DNA of 64,000 bases from Gordonia paraffinivorans NBRC 108238 (GCF_000344155.1 NZ_BAOQ01000028.1:1-64000), one strand, 5' to 3'; numbered from the stretch's first letter, positions 17,671 through 26,623 are shown. Translations and numbers: made by a program. The notes: generated by a model not told the origin, from the sequence alone.

Positions 17671-19632
17671 ATGTTTGCCGCATTCTCCCCGGGCAGCGAC
17701 ATCAAGCGGTACTACCGCGGCACGATGCCCCGGCTCGCACTGGTCGTCATCATGCTCATGCCGCTCCTCTACGGAGCGATGTACCTGTGGGCCTTCTGGA
17801 ACCCCTTCGCCGCCGCCGACAAGATCCCGGTCGCGCTTGTGAACGAGGACCGGGGCGCCGTGGTGATGGGCGAGAAGCTCAACGCCGGCGAGCAGGTCGC
17901 CAAGGGCCTGATCGAATCCAAGCAGCTCGACCTGCACGAGGTCTCGCCTGCCGAGGCCGCCGACGGCGTCGCCCACGGCAAGTACTACTTCTCGATCACC
18001 CTGCCCGAGGACTTCAGCGAGGCGATCGCGTCCCCGACGAGCGACTCCCCGAAGTCCGCACAGCTGGTGTTCACCTACAACGACGCCAACAACTACCTGG
18101 CCACGATCATCGGCCAGGATGCCGCTCAGCAGGTCGTCAACAAGGTGAGCGCCCAGGTCGGCACCCAGACCTTCGACATCGTCCTCAACGACGTCGGCGG
18201 GGTGACCGGCAAGCTGACCCAGGCCGCCGACGGCGCGAACGAACTCGCCTCCGGGCTCAAGACCGCCAACACCGGCGCGGATGAGATCGCCACCAACATG
18301 GTCACCGCCAAGAACGGCGCCGATCAGCTCGCTAGCGGCCTCGGCGAGCTCGACTCCGCGCTCATCAAGGCGACCGATCCGCTGTTGAACGCTCTCGGCG
18401 CCGACCAGACCGGACTCTCCGCAGCCGAGGTCAACGCCGCCGCAGATCGTCTCGCGCGCAATGCCGGCGCGGCCTCGAAGGAACTGAGCGCCGCGGCCAA
18501 CCAGCAGTCCCAGGCCAGCCAGGCGCTGGACAACGTGGTCAGCCAGCTGAGCGCGTCGTCGGACCCGACCGTGCGCGGCCTCGCCAATGCGCTCGCCCCG
18601 GCACAGCAGTTCCTGCGCACCAGCGGGCTCGGCCCCGATGCGAACAACCAGCTGAGCCAGCTCAACACCGACGCCACCGTCTTGTCGCAGCAGCTCGGCA
18701 ACCCGAACAGCCCGCTGCGCCTGGGCCTCTCGCTGGCCGAGAACGGCGGCCTGCGCAACGACATCCTGGCGGCCCGCGGCGCGGCCAACGAGCTCGCGAG
18801 CGGCTCCGCCGAGCTCGCCACGGGCCTCGGCGAACTGAGCGCCGGCGCCGACCAGCTGGCCTCCGGCATGAAGGAACTGGCCTCCGGCTCCCAGGAACTC
18901 GCATCCGGCCTCGACGAGGGCGTCAAGGCCATCCCGGCGTGGACCAAGCAGCAGAAGGAAGAAATCGCCGCGACCCTCGCCGACCCGGTCGCGCTGAAGG
19001 AGGACTACACCCACGAGGCGCCGACCTTCGGCACCGGCTTCGCCCCGTTCTTCATGTCCCTCGCGCTGTTCGTGGGCGGCATCATCACCTGGATGCTGCT
19101 GACGCCGCTGCAGTCCCGCCCGATCGTGCAGGGCTTCTCGTCGATGCGCGTCGTCCTCGCCTCGTACGCCCCGGCGTTCACGATCGGCTTCGCCCAGGCA
19201 GCCATCCTGTACTCGGTCGTCACCTTCGCGGTGGGCCTGCGCGCCGTCCATCCGATAGCGACGTTCTTGTTCCTGTTGTTGGTGGTCGCGACCTTCATGG
19301 CGATGATCCAGATGTTCGACGCCGTGTTCGGCATAGCCGTGGGACGCGTTGTGACACTGGCATTCCTCATGGTCCAGCTGGTGTCCGCGGGCGGCATCTA
19401 TCCGGTGCCCACCACCGCGAAACCGTTCCAGTACATCCACTACGTCGATCCGATGACCTACACCGTGGAAGGCCTGAGACAGCTCACGGTCGGCGGCATC
19501 GACTATCGACTCTGGCTGGCGATCGGCGTGCTCGCCGGTATCACCATCGTCTGCCTGCTCATCTCCGCATGGGCCGCGCGACGAAACCGCCAGTACACGA
19601 TGGATCGGCTGTATCCGCCGGTGGAAGTCTAG
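17671..19632 (+). CDS. YhgE/Pip-domain ABC-2-like membrane protein
   Basis: Protein of 653 aa. One membrane segment near residues 23-47, then an outer domain with the family motif VALVNEDRGAV, a long region (about 180-430) of repeats built on LASGL/GADQL/ELASG, and five membrane segments at the C-terminus (about 450-640). This is the layout of YhgE/Pip proteins, which share the ABC-2 permease fold; relatives include the phage-infection protein Pip and EsaA of type VII secretion. Substrate unknown. Tightly linked to the ATPase-like gene upstream, and followed by gadB after 120 nt. Confidence 0.88.
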   Translation: MFAAFSPGSDIKRYYRGTMPRLALVVIMLMPLLYGAMYLWAFWNPFAAADKIPVALVNEDRGAVVMGEKLNAGEQVAKGLIESKQLDLHEVSPAEAADGVAHGKYYFSITLPEDFSEAIASPTSDSPKSAQLVFTYNDANNYLATIIGQDAAQQVVNKVSAQVGTQTFDIVLNDVGGVTGKLTQAADGANELASGLKTANTGADEIATNMVTAKNGADQLASGLGELDSALIKATDPLLNALGADQTGLSAAEVNAAADRLARNAGAASKELSAAANQQSQASQALDNVVSQLSASSDPTVRGLANALAPAQQFLRTSGLGPDANNQLSQLNTDATVLSQQLGNPNSPLRLGLSLAENGGLRNDILAARGAANELASGSAELATGLGELSAGADQLASGMKELASGSQELASGLDEGVKAIPAWTKQQKEEIAATLADPVALKEDYTHEAPTFGTGFAPFFMSLALFVGGIITWMLLTPLQSRPIVQGFSSMRVVLASYAPAFTIGFAQAAILYSVVTFAVGLRAVHPIATFLFLLLVVATFMAMIQMFDAVFGIAVGRVVTLAFLMVQLVSAGGIYPVPTTAKPFQYIHYVDPMTYTVEGLRQLTVGGIDYRLWLAIGVLAGITIVCLLISAWAARRNRQYTMDRLYPPVEV

Positions 19633-19752
19633 GGAGGTCAAAACACCAAACCCCCACGAGAAACGGCTGTTTCGGGTAACACCGAGTGCAGTCGTCCGAC
19701 CCCCGAAATCGGCACCAGTGAACCCGCATTGAAAGATCCAGGAGGAAACACC

Positions 19753-21150
19753 TTGACTTCCCAAGCTCGTGCGAACACGAACATCGGCGACGACCTGAAC
19801 CTGCGCACCGTCTTCACCCGACCGGGCGAGGCGACCGATCTGCCGAAGTTCAAGCTCGCCGACAACATGTTGCTGCCCGAGACCGCCTACCAGATCGTCC
19901 ACGACGAGGCGATGCTCGACGGCAACGCGCGCCTGAACCTCGCGACCTTCGTCTCCACCTGGATGGACGACGAGGCCAAGCGGCTGTACGCGGAGTCGGT
20001 CGACAAGAACATGATCGACAAGGACGAGTACCCGCAGACCGCCGCGATCGAGGATCGCTGCTGGCGCATCATCGCCAACCTGTGGCACAACCCGGACGTC
20101 GACAACGCCATCGGCACCTCGACGATCGGTTCGTCGGAGGCCTGCATGCTCGGCGGTCTCGCCCTCAAGCGCCACTGGCAGGCCCGCCGCAAGGCCGAGG
20201 GCAAGTCCATCGAGAAGCCGAACCTGGTGCTGTCCACCGCGGTCCAGGTGTGCTGGGAGAAGTTCTGCAACTACTTCGAGGTCGAACCCCGCTGGGTCCC
20301 GATCAGCGAGGAGCACCTGGTCCTCGACGGCCATGACCTCGAGAAGTACGTCGACGAGAACACCATCGGCGTCGTCGCCATCATGGGCCAGACCTACACC
20401 GGCATGTACGAGCCGGTGAAGGAGATCGCCGCCAAGCTCGACGAGATCCAGGCCAACACCGGCCTCGACGTCAAGATCCACGTCGACGGCGCGTCGGGCG
20501 CGATGATCGCCCCGTTCTGCCAGCCCGATCTGGAGTGGGACTTCCGCGTCGAGCGCGTCGTCTCCATCAACACCTCGGGCCACAAGTTCGGCCTGGTCTA
20601 CCCGGGTGTCGGCTGGGTCGTGTGGCGCAGCGTCGAGGACCTGCCGGAGAGCATGGTCTTCCACTGCAGCTACCTCGGCGGCAACATGCCCACCCTGGCG
20701 CTGAACTTCTCGCGTCCGGGCGCCCAGGTCCTGCTGCAGTACTACCAGTTCCTGCGTCTCGGCTTCGAGGGCTACCGCCAGGTCCAGCAGGGTTCGCTCG
20801 ACGTCGCCCAGTGGCTGTCGTCGGAGATCGCCAAGATCGACGCCTTCGAGCTGGTCAGCAAGGGCGACACCATCCCCGTGTTCGCCTGGCGCATGAAGAA
20901 GGGCCACACCGACAACTGGAACCTCTACGACCTGTCGGATCGCCTGCGCATGAAGGGCTGGCTGGTTCCCGCCTACCCGATGGCCGACGACCTGGCAGAC
21001 ATGACGGTCCAGCGCATCGTCGTCCGTGCCGGCCTCAGCCATGACCTCGCCCGCGCTCTCATCGCCGACATCAAGACCGAGGTCGAGTTCCTCGAGCGCC
21101 TCGAGGGCCCGATCCCGGCCGAGGGCGAGCGCAGCCACTTCCACCACTGA
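19753..21150 (+). CDS. gadB: Glutamate decarboxylase
   Basis: PLP enzyme of 465 aa that converts glutamate to GABA and CO2, consuming a proton. The PLP lysine is K278 in NTSGHKFGLVYPG; the upstream IHVDGASGAMIAPF gives the PLP-binding Asp, and TSTIGSSEACMLGG binds phosphate. The C-terminus ends SHFHH, like the His-bearing tail that shuts E. coli GadB at neutral pH. The start is TTG 19753, because AGGAGGA lies 7 nt upstream; other starts lack such a site. No GadC antiporter is present. A YhgE-type membrane protein and a small membrane protein flank it instead. Confidence 0.95.
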   Translation: MTSQARANTNIGDDLNLRTVFTRPGEATDLPKFKLADNMLLPETAYQIVHDEAMLDGNARLNLATFVSTWMDDEAKRLYAESVDKNMIDKDEYPQTAAIEDRCWRIIANLWHNPDVDNAIGTSTIGSSEACMLGGLALKRHWQARRKAEGKSIEKPNLVLSTAVQVCWEKFCNYFEVEPRWVPISEEHLVLDGHDLEKYVDENTIGVVAIMGQTYTGMYEPVKEIAAKLDEIQANTGLDVKIHVDGASGAMIAPFCQPDLEWDFRVERVVSINTSGHKFGLVYPGVGWVVWRSVEDLPESMVFHCSYLGGNMPTLALNFSRPGAQVLLQYYQFLRLGFEGYRQVQQGSLDVAQWLSSEIAKIDAFELVSKGDTIPVFAWRMKKGHTDNWNLYDLSDRLRMKGWLVPAYPMADDLADMTVQRIVVRAGLSHDLARALIADIKTEVEFLERLEGPIPAEGERSHFHH

Positions 21151-21170
21151 TCGCCAGATCATCGCCAGTC

Positions 21171-21209
21171 GAGGTCCCCGGCCCGGGCCCCCGCCGGGCC
21201 GGGGACCTC
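21171..21209 (+). terminator. 15-bp hairpin between gadB and the next gene
   Basis: GAGGTCCCCGGCCCG pairs perfectly with CGGGCCGGGGACCTC around a 9-nt loop, 20 nt after the gadB stop. There is no T run. It may stop or weaken transcription into the membrane-protein/AraC pair, or protect the gadB mRNA end. Confidence 0.6.
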
Positions 21210-21246
21210 GTCGCAAACAGGCTCGTCGCAGACAGGTAGGTAGACA

Positions 21247-21924
21247 ATGAGCGTTGCCGCGTCGACCCCCGGGCGCAGCACAGTGTTCGTCCCGACACTG
21301 AACAAGCAGTGCTGGGGCTTCATGATCGGGTCGTCCCTGTTCGCGCTGAGCTCGGCACCCGGCTTCGGCTCTTGGGCCGGCTCCGGCGCCGTCAACCTGT
21401 GCTGCTTCATCGGAGCCTGGTTCTTCACCGCGGCCGGCCTGATCCAGCTGATCCTCAGCGGCCCGGTGACCACCAAGGTCGACTACGGCAGCGGCGTCAT
21501 GGTGCGGGCCGACTGGCTCGCCGCCTCGACGCAGTCGCTGGGCACCGTCCTGTTCAACGTGAGCACCACGGCGGCCCTCACTGCACATTCGATTCCGTCG
21601 CAACGCGAGTTCGTGTGGTCGCCGGATGCCGGCGGTTCGATCCTCTTCCTCATCAGCGGCTTCCTCGCGGTGCGCGGCTACCGGCACGCGCACACCTGGT
21701 TCGATCCCCGATCGGCCGACTGGTGGTCGGTCCAGATCAACCTCATCGGCTGCATCGCCTTCGGCGTCGCCGCCGTCGGCGCCTACGTCTCCAAGGCCGG
21801 GGTCACCGTCGACACCGCGATGGCCAACTGGGGCACCTTCATCGGCGCCATCTGCTTCTTCCTGTCCTCGCTCGTCGTTCTGCCCGCGTGGACCCGCAGC
21901 AAGCCGGAGGCTGCAGCAGCATGA
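21247..21924 (+). CDS. Multi-pass membrane protein of unknown function in the gad cluster
   Basis: Protein of 225 aa with about six hydrophobic segments (near residues 22-42, 48-70, 92-112, 127-147, 160-182 and 193-213). Trp/Phe/Ser-rich loops and a repeated NxxGxxxF-like spacing suggest two similar halves. No transporter motif was recognised. AGGTAGGTAG lies just before the ATG. The stop codon overlaps the AraC start by 4 nt. It could be a GABA/glutamate or stress-related membrane factor, but that is only from location. Confidence 0.7.
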   Translation: MSVAASTPGRSTVFVPTLNKQCWGFMIGSSLFALSSAPGFGSWAGSGAVNLCCFIGAWFFTAAGLIQLILSGPVTTKVDYGSGVMVRADWLAASTQSLGTVLFNVSTTAALTAHSIPSQREFVWSPDAGGSILFLISGFLAVRGYRHAHTWFDPRSADWWSVQINLIGCIAFGVAAVGAYVSKAGVTVDTAMANWGTFIGAICFFLSSLVVLPAWTRSKPEAAAA

Positions 21925-22973
21925 CCGAACTGTTCGATGACGCAATGGATTTCGGCATCCCGACGCCAGTCGTCGAGTCCTGGCGTGATCGGATCGGCGC
22001 AAACCGGAACGAGGGACGAGCCCAACCGCTCCGCCTCTCCGGGCCCGAGGGCGTGGAGAACTACAGTCCGATCATCGAGGTACAGGTCGAGGACCCCGAG
22101 AAGTTCGACTCGCTCATCTACACGCGGCAGTTGTCGTTGATCACGACATTCTGCGCCCTGCACACGCCATTCCAACTGACCCGCACACCGCAGCTCGTTC
22201 TCGATACCCCCTCTGACGACCTCATCATCGCCGTCCACACCATGCGGGGCCGCCACACCGTCCGCCAAGGCACACGCGACTACGCATATCGGCCGGGGCA
22301 GTTGGCATTCGTCAGCAATGCGGCGCCCTACGTCGAGCGCACCTACGAAATCAACGACCCCGCCGGACTCATCGTCCCTCTCGAACTACTCGGCAGTCAG
22401 CGCCGCATCGCCGAGCAGGCGCGACGCCCGGTCGCGTCCGGCACTCTGCTGGCCCGCGCCACCGCGTCCTTCATCCTCCAGTTCACCTCCGACACGGCAG
22501 TCGAGGTCGCCGAGGCCACCGAGGAAACCGAGATGGCCGCCATCGAACTCGTGCGTGCCGCACTCGGTCAGCTCGACTTCGAGCAGCGCCCCATCACCGA
22601 CAACGCGCTCTTCGTGCGCGAGGCGGTGAGCGACCTCATCGAACGCCATCACCGCGATCCGTCGTTCACGCCGAACCGGCTCGCGCGTCTTCTGCACATC
22701 AGCCGCCGACAGCTCTACCGCCACTTCGAGGACACCGAGGACTCGCTGGCCGCACGTATCGCGGATCGACGACTCAAGACCGCGTGCGAGCTCCTGCGCA
22801 CACGTCCGGACCTGTCGGTCGCCGACGTCGCGCGCCTCTCCGGATTCCCGTCCAGTCCCACGATGCGCAACCGGTTCCGTGCCGAGTTCGGTTGCGGTCC
22901 CAGCGAATACCGTACCCGGGCCGCCTTCGAGGACGGGGTGATCCACCTCGGGCGCAACAAAGCCGCCGACTGA
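21921..22973 (+). CDS. AraC-family transcriptional regulator
   Basis: Protein of 350 aa. The N-terminal effector or dimerisation part (about 1-220) resembles the AraC-binding-like domain. The C-terminal double helix-turn-helix covers about 240-335: SFTPNRLARLLHISRRQLYRHF and LSVADVARLSGFPSSPTMRNRF, ending with the typical FGCGPSEYR. ATGA overlap with the membrane-protein gene shows co-translation. The obvious targets are the leader promoter at 16.63 kb and the gadB region, in analogy with GadX/GadW, but no site is proven. Confidence 0.87.
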   Translation: MTELFDDAMDFGIPTPVVESWRDRIGANRNEGRAQPLRLSGPEGVENYSPIIEVQVEDPEKFDSLIYTRQLSLITTFCALHTPFQLTRTPQLVLDTPSDDLIIAVHTMRGRHTVRQGTRDYAYRPGQLAFVSNAAPYVERTYEINDPAGLIVPLELLGSQRRIAEQARRPVASGTLLARATASFILQFTSDTAVEVAEATEETEMAAIELVRAALGQLDFEQRPITDNALFVREAVSDLIERHHRDPSFTPNRLARLLHISRRQLYRHFEDTEDSLAARIADRRLKTACELLRTRPDLSVADVARLSGFPSSPTMRNRFRAEFGCGPSEYRTRAAFEDGVIHLGRNKAAD

Positions 22974-22990
22974 GGGTCGCACCGGCGCGC

Positions 22991-24295
22991 TCAGCCCAGC
23001 AGTGCCTGCGCGACGCGTTCCAGGGCGGCGACACGGCTGCCCTTGACCAGCACCGCATCCCCGGGCCCCAGGTCGTCGAGCGCGGCCACTGCCTCGTCGA
23101 TGCCCGAGACGTGCCGTGCCGTGTCCCCGTAGTCCGGCTCGTCCACTGCGACGAGAGCGATCCCCAGGCCCGCGGCCTGCTCCGCGATCGCGAGGTGCTC
23201 GCGCGCCGAGTCGTCGCCGAGTTCGGCCATCGTGCCGAGCACCGCGACGCGCCGTCCCGCGGGCAGCGCCGCCAGCGACCGCAGTGCCGCCGACATCGAC
23301 GTGGGGTTGGCGTTGTAGGCGTCGTTGATGATCGTGACGCCGCCGCTCGACCTCCCCAGTTCCATACGGAGACCGGACAGCTCGGCGGCCGACATCCCCG
23401 ACGCGATGTCGGCGACCGACACCCCCAGTCCCCCGCCGGCCGCCGCGGCCGCCAGGGCGTTGGGCACCTGGTGCTCGCCGCGCGCGCCGAGACGCACGTC
23501 GGTGGATCCCCACGGGGTGTGCAGACGGAACGACGCTCGCAACTCGTCGTCGAGGACGATGTCGGAGGCGTACACGTCGGCGTCCGGGGACAGTCCGTAG
23601 CGCAGCACCCGCGCCGAGGTGCGCTCGGCCATCGGGGCGACGTACGGGTGGTCGTTGTTGAGCACCGCGATGCCGTCGGCGGGCAGGGCCTCGACGAGTT
23701 CCCCCTTGGCGCGGGCCACGGATTCGATGTCGCCGAACAGTTCGAGGTGCGCGCCCTCGACGCGGGTGATCACGCCGACCGTCGGGCTCGCGATCGAGCA
23801 CAACAGCTCGATGTGCCCGATCCCGCGGGCGCCCATCTCCAGCACGACGGCCTCCACGTCGTCGTGCGCGAGGGCCAGGGTCAGCGGCAGCCCGAGCTCG
23901 TTGTTGAAGGACTTCTCGCTGGCCGCGGTCCGGTAAGTGGTCTTCAGGACCCCGGCGAGCAGATCCTTCGTGGAGGTCTTGCCGACGGAGCCGGTGATGC
24001 CGACGACGCGGTCCGGGATGCGGCGGCGCACCGCGCGTCCGAGATCGGCGAGTGCGAGCGCGGTGTCGGCGACGCGGATCGCGGTGCCGCCGGCCGTCTC
24101 GGGCCTCGAGGTGAAGTAGGCCGGCGCCCCCGCCTCGAGCGCCTTGCCGATGAAATCGTGGCCGTCGCGCTCGGCGACGATGGGGATGAACAGCTGACCC
24201 GGGCGGATGTTGCGCGAGTCGATGCTCGCACCGTCGATCCGGACGTCGGGACCCGACAACTCGCCGCCGGTCGCCGCCGCGACCTCACTCGCCAT
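22991..24295 (-). CDS. murF: UDP-MurNAc-tripeptide:D-alanyl-D-alanine ligase
   Basis: Mur ligase of 434 aa that adds D-Ala-D-Ala to the peptidoglycan precursor in the cytoplasm. The N-terminal substrate domain (DGASIDSRNIRPGQLFIPI) is followed by the ATP P-loop GITGSVGKTSTKDLL near residue 110, the central EKSFNNELGLPLTL and VLEMGARGIGHI, and the C-terminal DAYNANPTSM typical of MurF. It is on the short side for MurF and stands outside any dcw cluster. Divergent from ddl, which makes its substrate. The ATG (MASEVAAATGG) is chosen; GTG 24313 is possible. Confidence 0.88.
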   Translation of the reverse strand: MASEVAAATGGELSGPDVRIDGASIDSRNIRPGQLFIPIVAERDGHDFIGKALEAGAPAYFTSRPETAGGTAIRVADTALALADLGRAVRRRIPDRVVGITGSVGKTSTKDLLAGVLKTTYRTAASEKSFNNELGLPLTLALAHDDVEAVVLEMGARGIGHIELLCSIASPTVGVITRVEGAHLELFGDIESVARAKGELVEALPADGIAVLNNDHPYVAPMAERTSARVLRYGLSPDADVYASDIVLDDELRASFRLHTPWGSTDVRLGARGEHQVPNALAAAAAGGGLGVSVADIASGMSAAELSGLRMELGRSSGGVTIINDAYNANPTSMSAALRSLAALPAGRRVAVLGTMAELGDDSAREHLAIAEQAAGLGIALVAVDEPDYGDTARHVSGIDEAVAALDDLGPGDAVLVKGSRVAALERVAQALLG

Positions 24296-24467
24296 GAAAT
24301 GCACGTGCTCCACGCTAGCCGACGGCGCCGCCCGGCCCCTTCGGCCGACCGGGGCACCCTGCTCGTCGGCGCCGGCGTGCTCGCGGAGGAGGTATGCCAG
24401 GCGGCGGGCGACCGTGTCGAACTCCACATCCGCGCCGACTCCGCGAGAACCCGCTCGCCGGTGCCCG

Positions 24468-24473
24468 TATCGT
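24468..24473 (+). promoter_or_regulatory. -10 box of a likely leaderless ddl promoter
   Basis: TATCGT lies 7 nt before the ddl ATG at 24481 with no Shine-Dalgarno between. No clear -35 box. Confidence 0.45.
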
Positions 24474-24480
24474 GACAGGC

Positions 24481-25557
24481 ATGTCATCCCGGCTGTTGCG
24501 TCTTGTGGTCCTCTACGGCGGAGTCTCCGCCGAACACGATGTGTCCCGGGTGACAGCCGCTCACGTCCTGGCCGCCGCCGATCGGACGAAATACGACCTG
24601 GTCCCCATCGGCATCGCCAAGGACGGCACCTGGCTCCGCAACGACAAGGCCATCGCCGCCCTCGCCGACGGCACCGCCCTGCCGGACTCGCTCGAGGTGG
24701 CGGGCACCGCCATCGACCCCCTCACCGAACTCCGCGGCCACGCCGGCGAGGCCGTCACCGTCGTCCTGCCGCTGTTGCACGGGCCGCACGGCGAGGACGG
24801 CACCATCCAGGGCATGCTCGAGCTGTTCAAGCTGCCCTACGTGGGCTCCGGCGTGCTCTCGTCGGCGCTCTGCATGGACAAGGCCATGGCGAAGATCGTC
24901 GCCGCCCAGGCGGGCATCCCGCAGTGCCGCTGGATCGAGTTCCGCGACGGCGTCGACGACCCGCGCGCCATCGTCGGACGCGTCGTCGAGGAGCTCGGCC
25001 TCCCGGTCTTCGTCAAGCCCGCGAACCTCGGGTCGTCGGTCGGCATCAGCAAGGCCCACGACGCCGCCGAGGTCGACGAGGCGATCAACCTCGCCCTCCG
25101 CTACGACAACGTGGTGATCATCGAGGAGAACGTCGACGGCCGCGAGATCGAGATCGCCGTCCTCGGCGACACCGCGCCGGAGACATCCCTGCCCGGCGAG
25201 ATCGAACCCGGCAGCGATTTCTACGACTACGAGGACAAGTACGTCACCGGCGCCGCGAAGCTCGTCATCCCCGCCCCGCTGCCCGACGAGGCGGTGGCAC
25301 AGGTCCGGGAGCTCGCCGCGCGGACGTTCACCGCGATGCGCTGCAGCGGCATGGCCCGCGTCGACTTCTTCTACGAGGAGTCCGGACGTGGGTGGCTGCT
25401 CAACGAGGTGAACACCATCCCCGGATTCACCCCCGGCTCGATGTACCCGAAGCTGTGGGAGGCGACCGGGATCGCCTACCCCGATCTGATCGACCAGCTC
25501 GTCACCTTCGCGCTCGACGTCCATCGACGCCGCGTCGGGTTCTCGACCGAGCACTGA
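24481..25557 (+). CDS. ddl: D-alanine--D-alanine ligase
   Basis: ATP-grasp ligase of 358 aa that makes D-Ala-D-Ala. N-terminal VLYGGVSAEHDVS, the central LPLLHGPHGEDGTIQGMLEL, ATP-binding VFVKPANLGSSVGISK, the omega-loop FYDYEDKYV and the metal site NEVNTIPGFTPGSMYP. The Tyr in the omega-loop FYDYE motif is the mark of D-Ala-D-Ala enzymes rather than D-lactate (VanA-type) ligases, so no vancomycin-resistance precursor is predicted. Divergent from murF, which uses the product. Confidence 0.95.
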   Translation: MSSRLLRLVVLYGGVSAEHDVSRVTAAHVLAAADRTKYDLVPIGIAKDGTWLRNDKAIAALADGTALPDSLEVAGTAIDPLTELRGHAGEAVTVVLPLLHGPHGEDGTIQGMLELFKLPYVGSGVLSSALCMDKAMAKIVAAQAGIPQCRWIEFRDGVDDPRAIVGRVVEELGLPVFVKPANLGSSVGISKAHDAAEVDEAINLALRYDNVVIIEENVDGREIEIAVLGDTAPETSLPGEIEPGSDFYDYEDKYVTGAAKLVIPAPLPDEAVAQVRELAARTFTAMRCSGMARVDFFYEESGRGWLLNEVNTIPGFTPGSMYPKLWEATGIAYPDLIDQLVTFALDVHRRRVGFSTEH

Positions 25558-25564
25558 CCTCCCC

Positions 25565-25597
25565 GGCCGGGGCCCGTGCACCCGCCCCCGGCCGGAC
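25565..25597 (+). terminator. GC-rich hairpin after ddl
   Basis: CCGGCCGGGG can pair with CCCCCGGCCGG across about 12 nt, 8 nt after the ddl stop. There is no T run, so strength is uncertain. Confidence 0.4.
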
Positions 25598-25649
25598 GGC
25601 AATCGCCACTCCGGTTGGCCAACTCCCCGAAGCGGACGCCGAACGGCGG

Positions 25650-25655
25650 TAGCAT
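25650..25655 (+). promoter_or_regulatory. -10 box of a likely leaderless receiver-gene promoter
   Basis: TAGCAT lies 7 nt before the GTG at 25663. No Shine-Dalgarno and no convincing -35 box. Confidence 0.4.
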
Positions 25656-25662
25656 CGCTGCC

Positions 25663-26082
25663 GTGACCGACACCCTGCCTCCCCGGGCGCTGCGCGTGCT
25701 GGTCTACTCCGACGATCCCGACACCAGGGCGCAGGTCATCGCCGCCCTGGGATCCCGCCCGTCGAGCGCCCTGCCAGAGCTCGCCTTCACCGAAGTCGCC
25801 ACGGCTCCAATGCTGTTCAGCCAGCTCGAGGCCGGCGTCGTCGACGCGGTGATCGCCGACGGCGAGGCGACCCCGTACGGCGGCATGGGCGTCGCGAAGC
25901 AGATGAAGGACGAACTCGACCCCTGTCCGCCCGTCCTGGTGCTGCTCGGTCGCGCCGACGACCGATGGCTGGCCGACTGGTCGCGCGCCGACGCGTATGC
26001 GCACCTGCCCGTCGATCCGATCGCCCTCCCCGAGGCCTTCGTCGAGATGCTGGGAAACGCCGAACTGTCCCAAAATGGCTGA
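25663..26082 (+). CDS. Stand-alone response-regulator receiver protein, Rv3143 type
   Basis: Protein of 139 aa with a CheY-like fold and no output domain. LRVLVYSDDPDTRAQV gives the acidic pocket and AVIADGEATPYGGMG the phospho-acceptor Asp. The conserved Lys of the KP motif is replaced (AHLPVDPI), so signalling may be atypical. The same protein precedes nuoA in M. tuberculosis (Rv3143), which suggests a link to complex I or respiration. Start is GTG. It is separated from nuoA by 148 nt carrying a likely GlxR/CRP site. Confidence 0.82.
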   Translation: MTDTLPPRALRVLVYSDDPDTRAQVIAALGSRPSSALPELAFTEVATAPMLFSQLEAGVVDAVIADGEATPYGGMGVAKQMKDELDPCPPVLVLLGRADDRWLADWSRADAYAHLPVDPIALPEAFVEMLGNAELSQNG

Positions 26083-26107
26083 CGCCCGCCAGACGACCAC
26101 CTAGGCT

Positions 26108-26123
26108 TGTGTCGTAGCTCACA
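26108..26123 (+). promoter_or_regulatory. Putative CRP/GlxR binding site before nuoA
   Basis: TGTGT-CGTAGC-TCACA differs by one base from the CRP/GlxR consensus TGTGA-N6-TCACA. It is centred about 115 nt before the nuoA GTG. Cyclic-AMP receptor proteins control respiratory genes in mycobacteria and corynebacteria, so control of nuo is plausible. No clear -10 box was found downstream. Confidence 0.5.
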
Positions 26124-26230
26124 TACGTGTGGGAGGGGCCGGACCGGCCGCCCGCGCGATGAGGACAACCGCCGAACCGATCCACCCACCAGGTGGATGC
26201 CGGCACCCTGAGCGAGGAGGAGTCCACGCT

Positions 26231-26623
26231 GTGAACGCCTACGTCCCGATCATGATCCTCGGGGCAATCGGCGTGGCGTTCGCCGTCTTCAGCGTGTTCG
26301 TCGGCGTCGCGATCGGGCCGAAACGGTACAACCGCGCCAAACTCGAGGCCTACGAATGCGGCATCGAACCGGTTGAGAAGAGCTATCTGGCCCCCTCGGG
26401 CGGGGCGGGCGCGGTCCGCCAGGTCCAGCGTGTGCCGGTCAAGTACTACCTGACCGCGATGTTGTTCATCATCTTCGACATCGAGATCGTCTTCCTCTAT
26501 CCGTGGGCGGTCGCATTCGACTCGCTCGGATGGTTCGGCCTCGCCGCGATGCTGTTGTTCATCGTCAACGTCTCCGTCGCGTACGCCTACGAGTGGCGAC
26601 GGGGCGGACTGAGCTGGGATTAG
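26231..26623 (+). CDS. nuoA: NADH-quinone oxidoreductase subunit A
   Basis: Membrane subunit of complex I, 130 aa, with three transmembrane helices (about residues 5-30, 72-95 and 100-122). Family marks: the loop [10 protein letters not shown] with the conserved Cys and Glu-Pro near residue 45, and [12 protein letters not shown] in the second helix. GAGGAGG 8-13 nt before the GTG sets the start. First gene of a complete nuoA-N operon. Confidence 0.95.
   Translation: MNAYVPIMILGAIGVAFAVFSVFVGVAIGPKRYNRAKLEAYECGIEPVEKSYLAPSGGAGAVRQVQRVPVKYYLTAMLFIIFDIEIVFLYPWAVAFDSLGWFGLAAMLLFIVNVSVAYAYEWRRGGLSWD

Noticed and set aside
17662-22002. Very long minus-strand open frame (1446 codons) opposite the gad cluster
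   Set aside because: It mirrors the codon pattern of yhgE and gadB on the plus strand, is low in complexity and has no domain. High GC leaves few stops on the opposite strand.
24481-25557. Ddl as a VanA-type D-Ala-D-lactate ligase
   Set aside because: The omega-loop keeps the FYDYE Tyr of D-Ala-D-Ala enzymes and no vanH or vanX is nearby.
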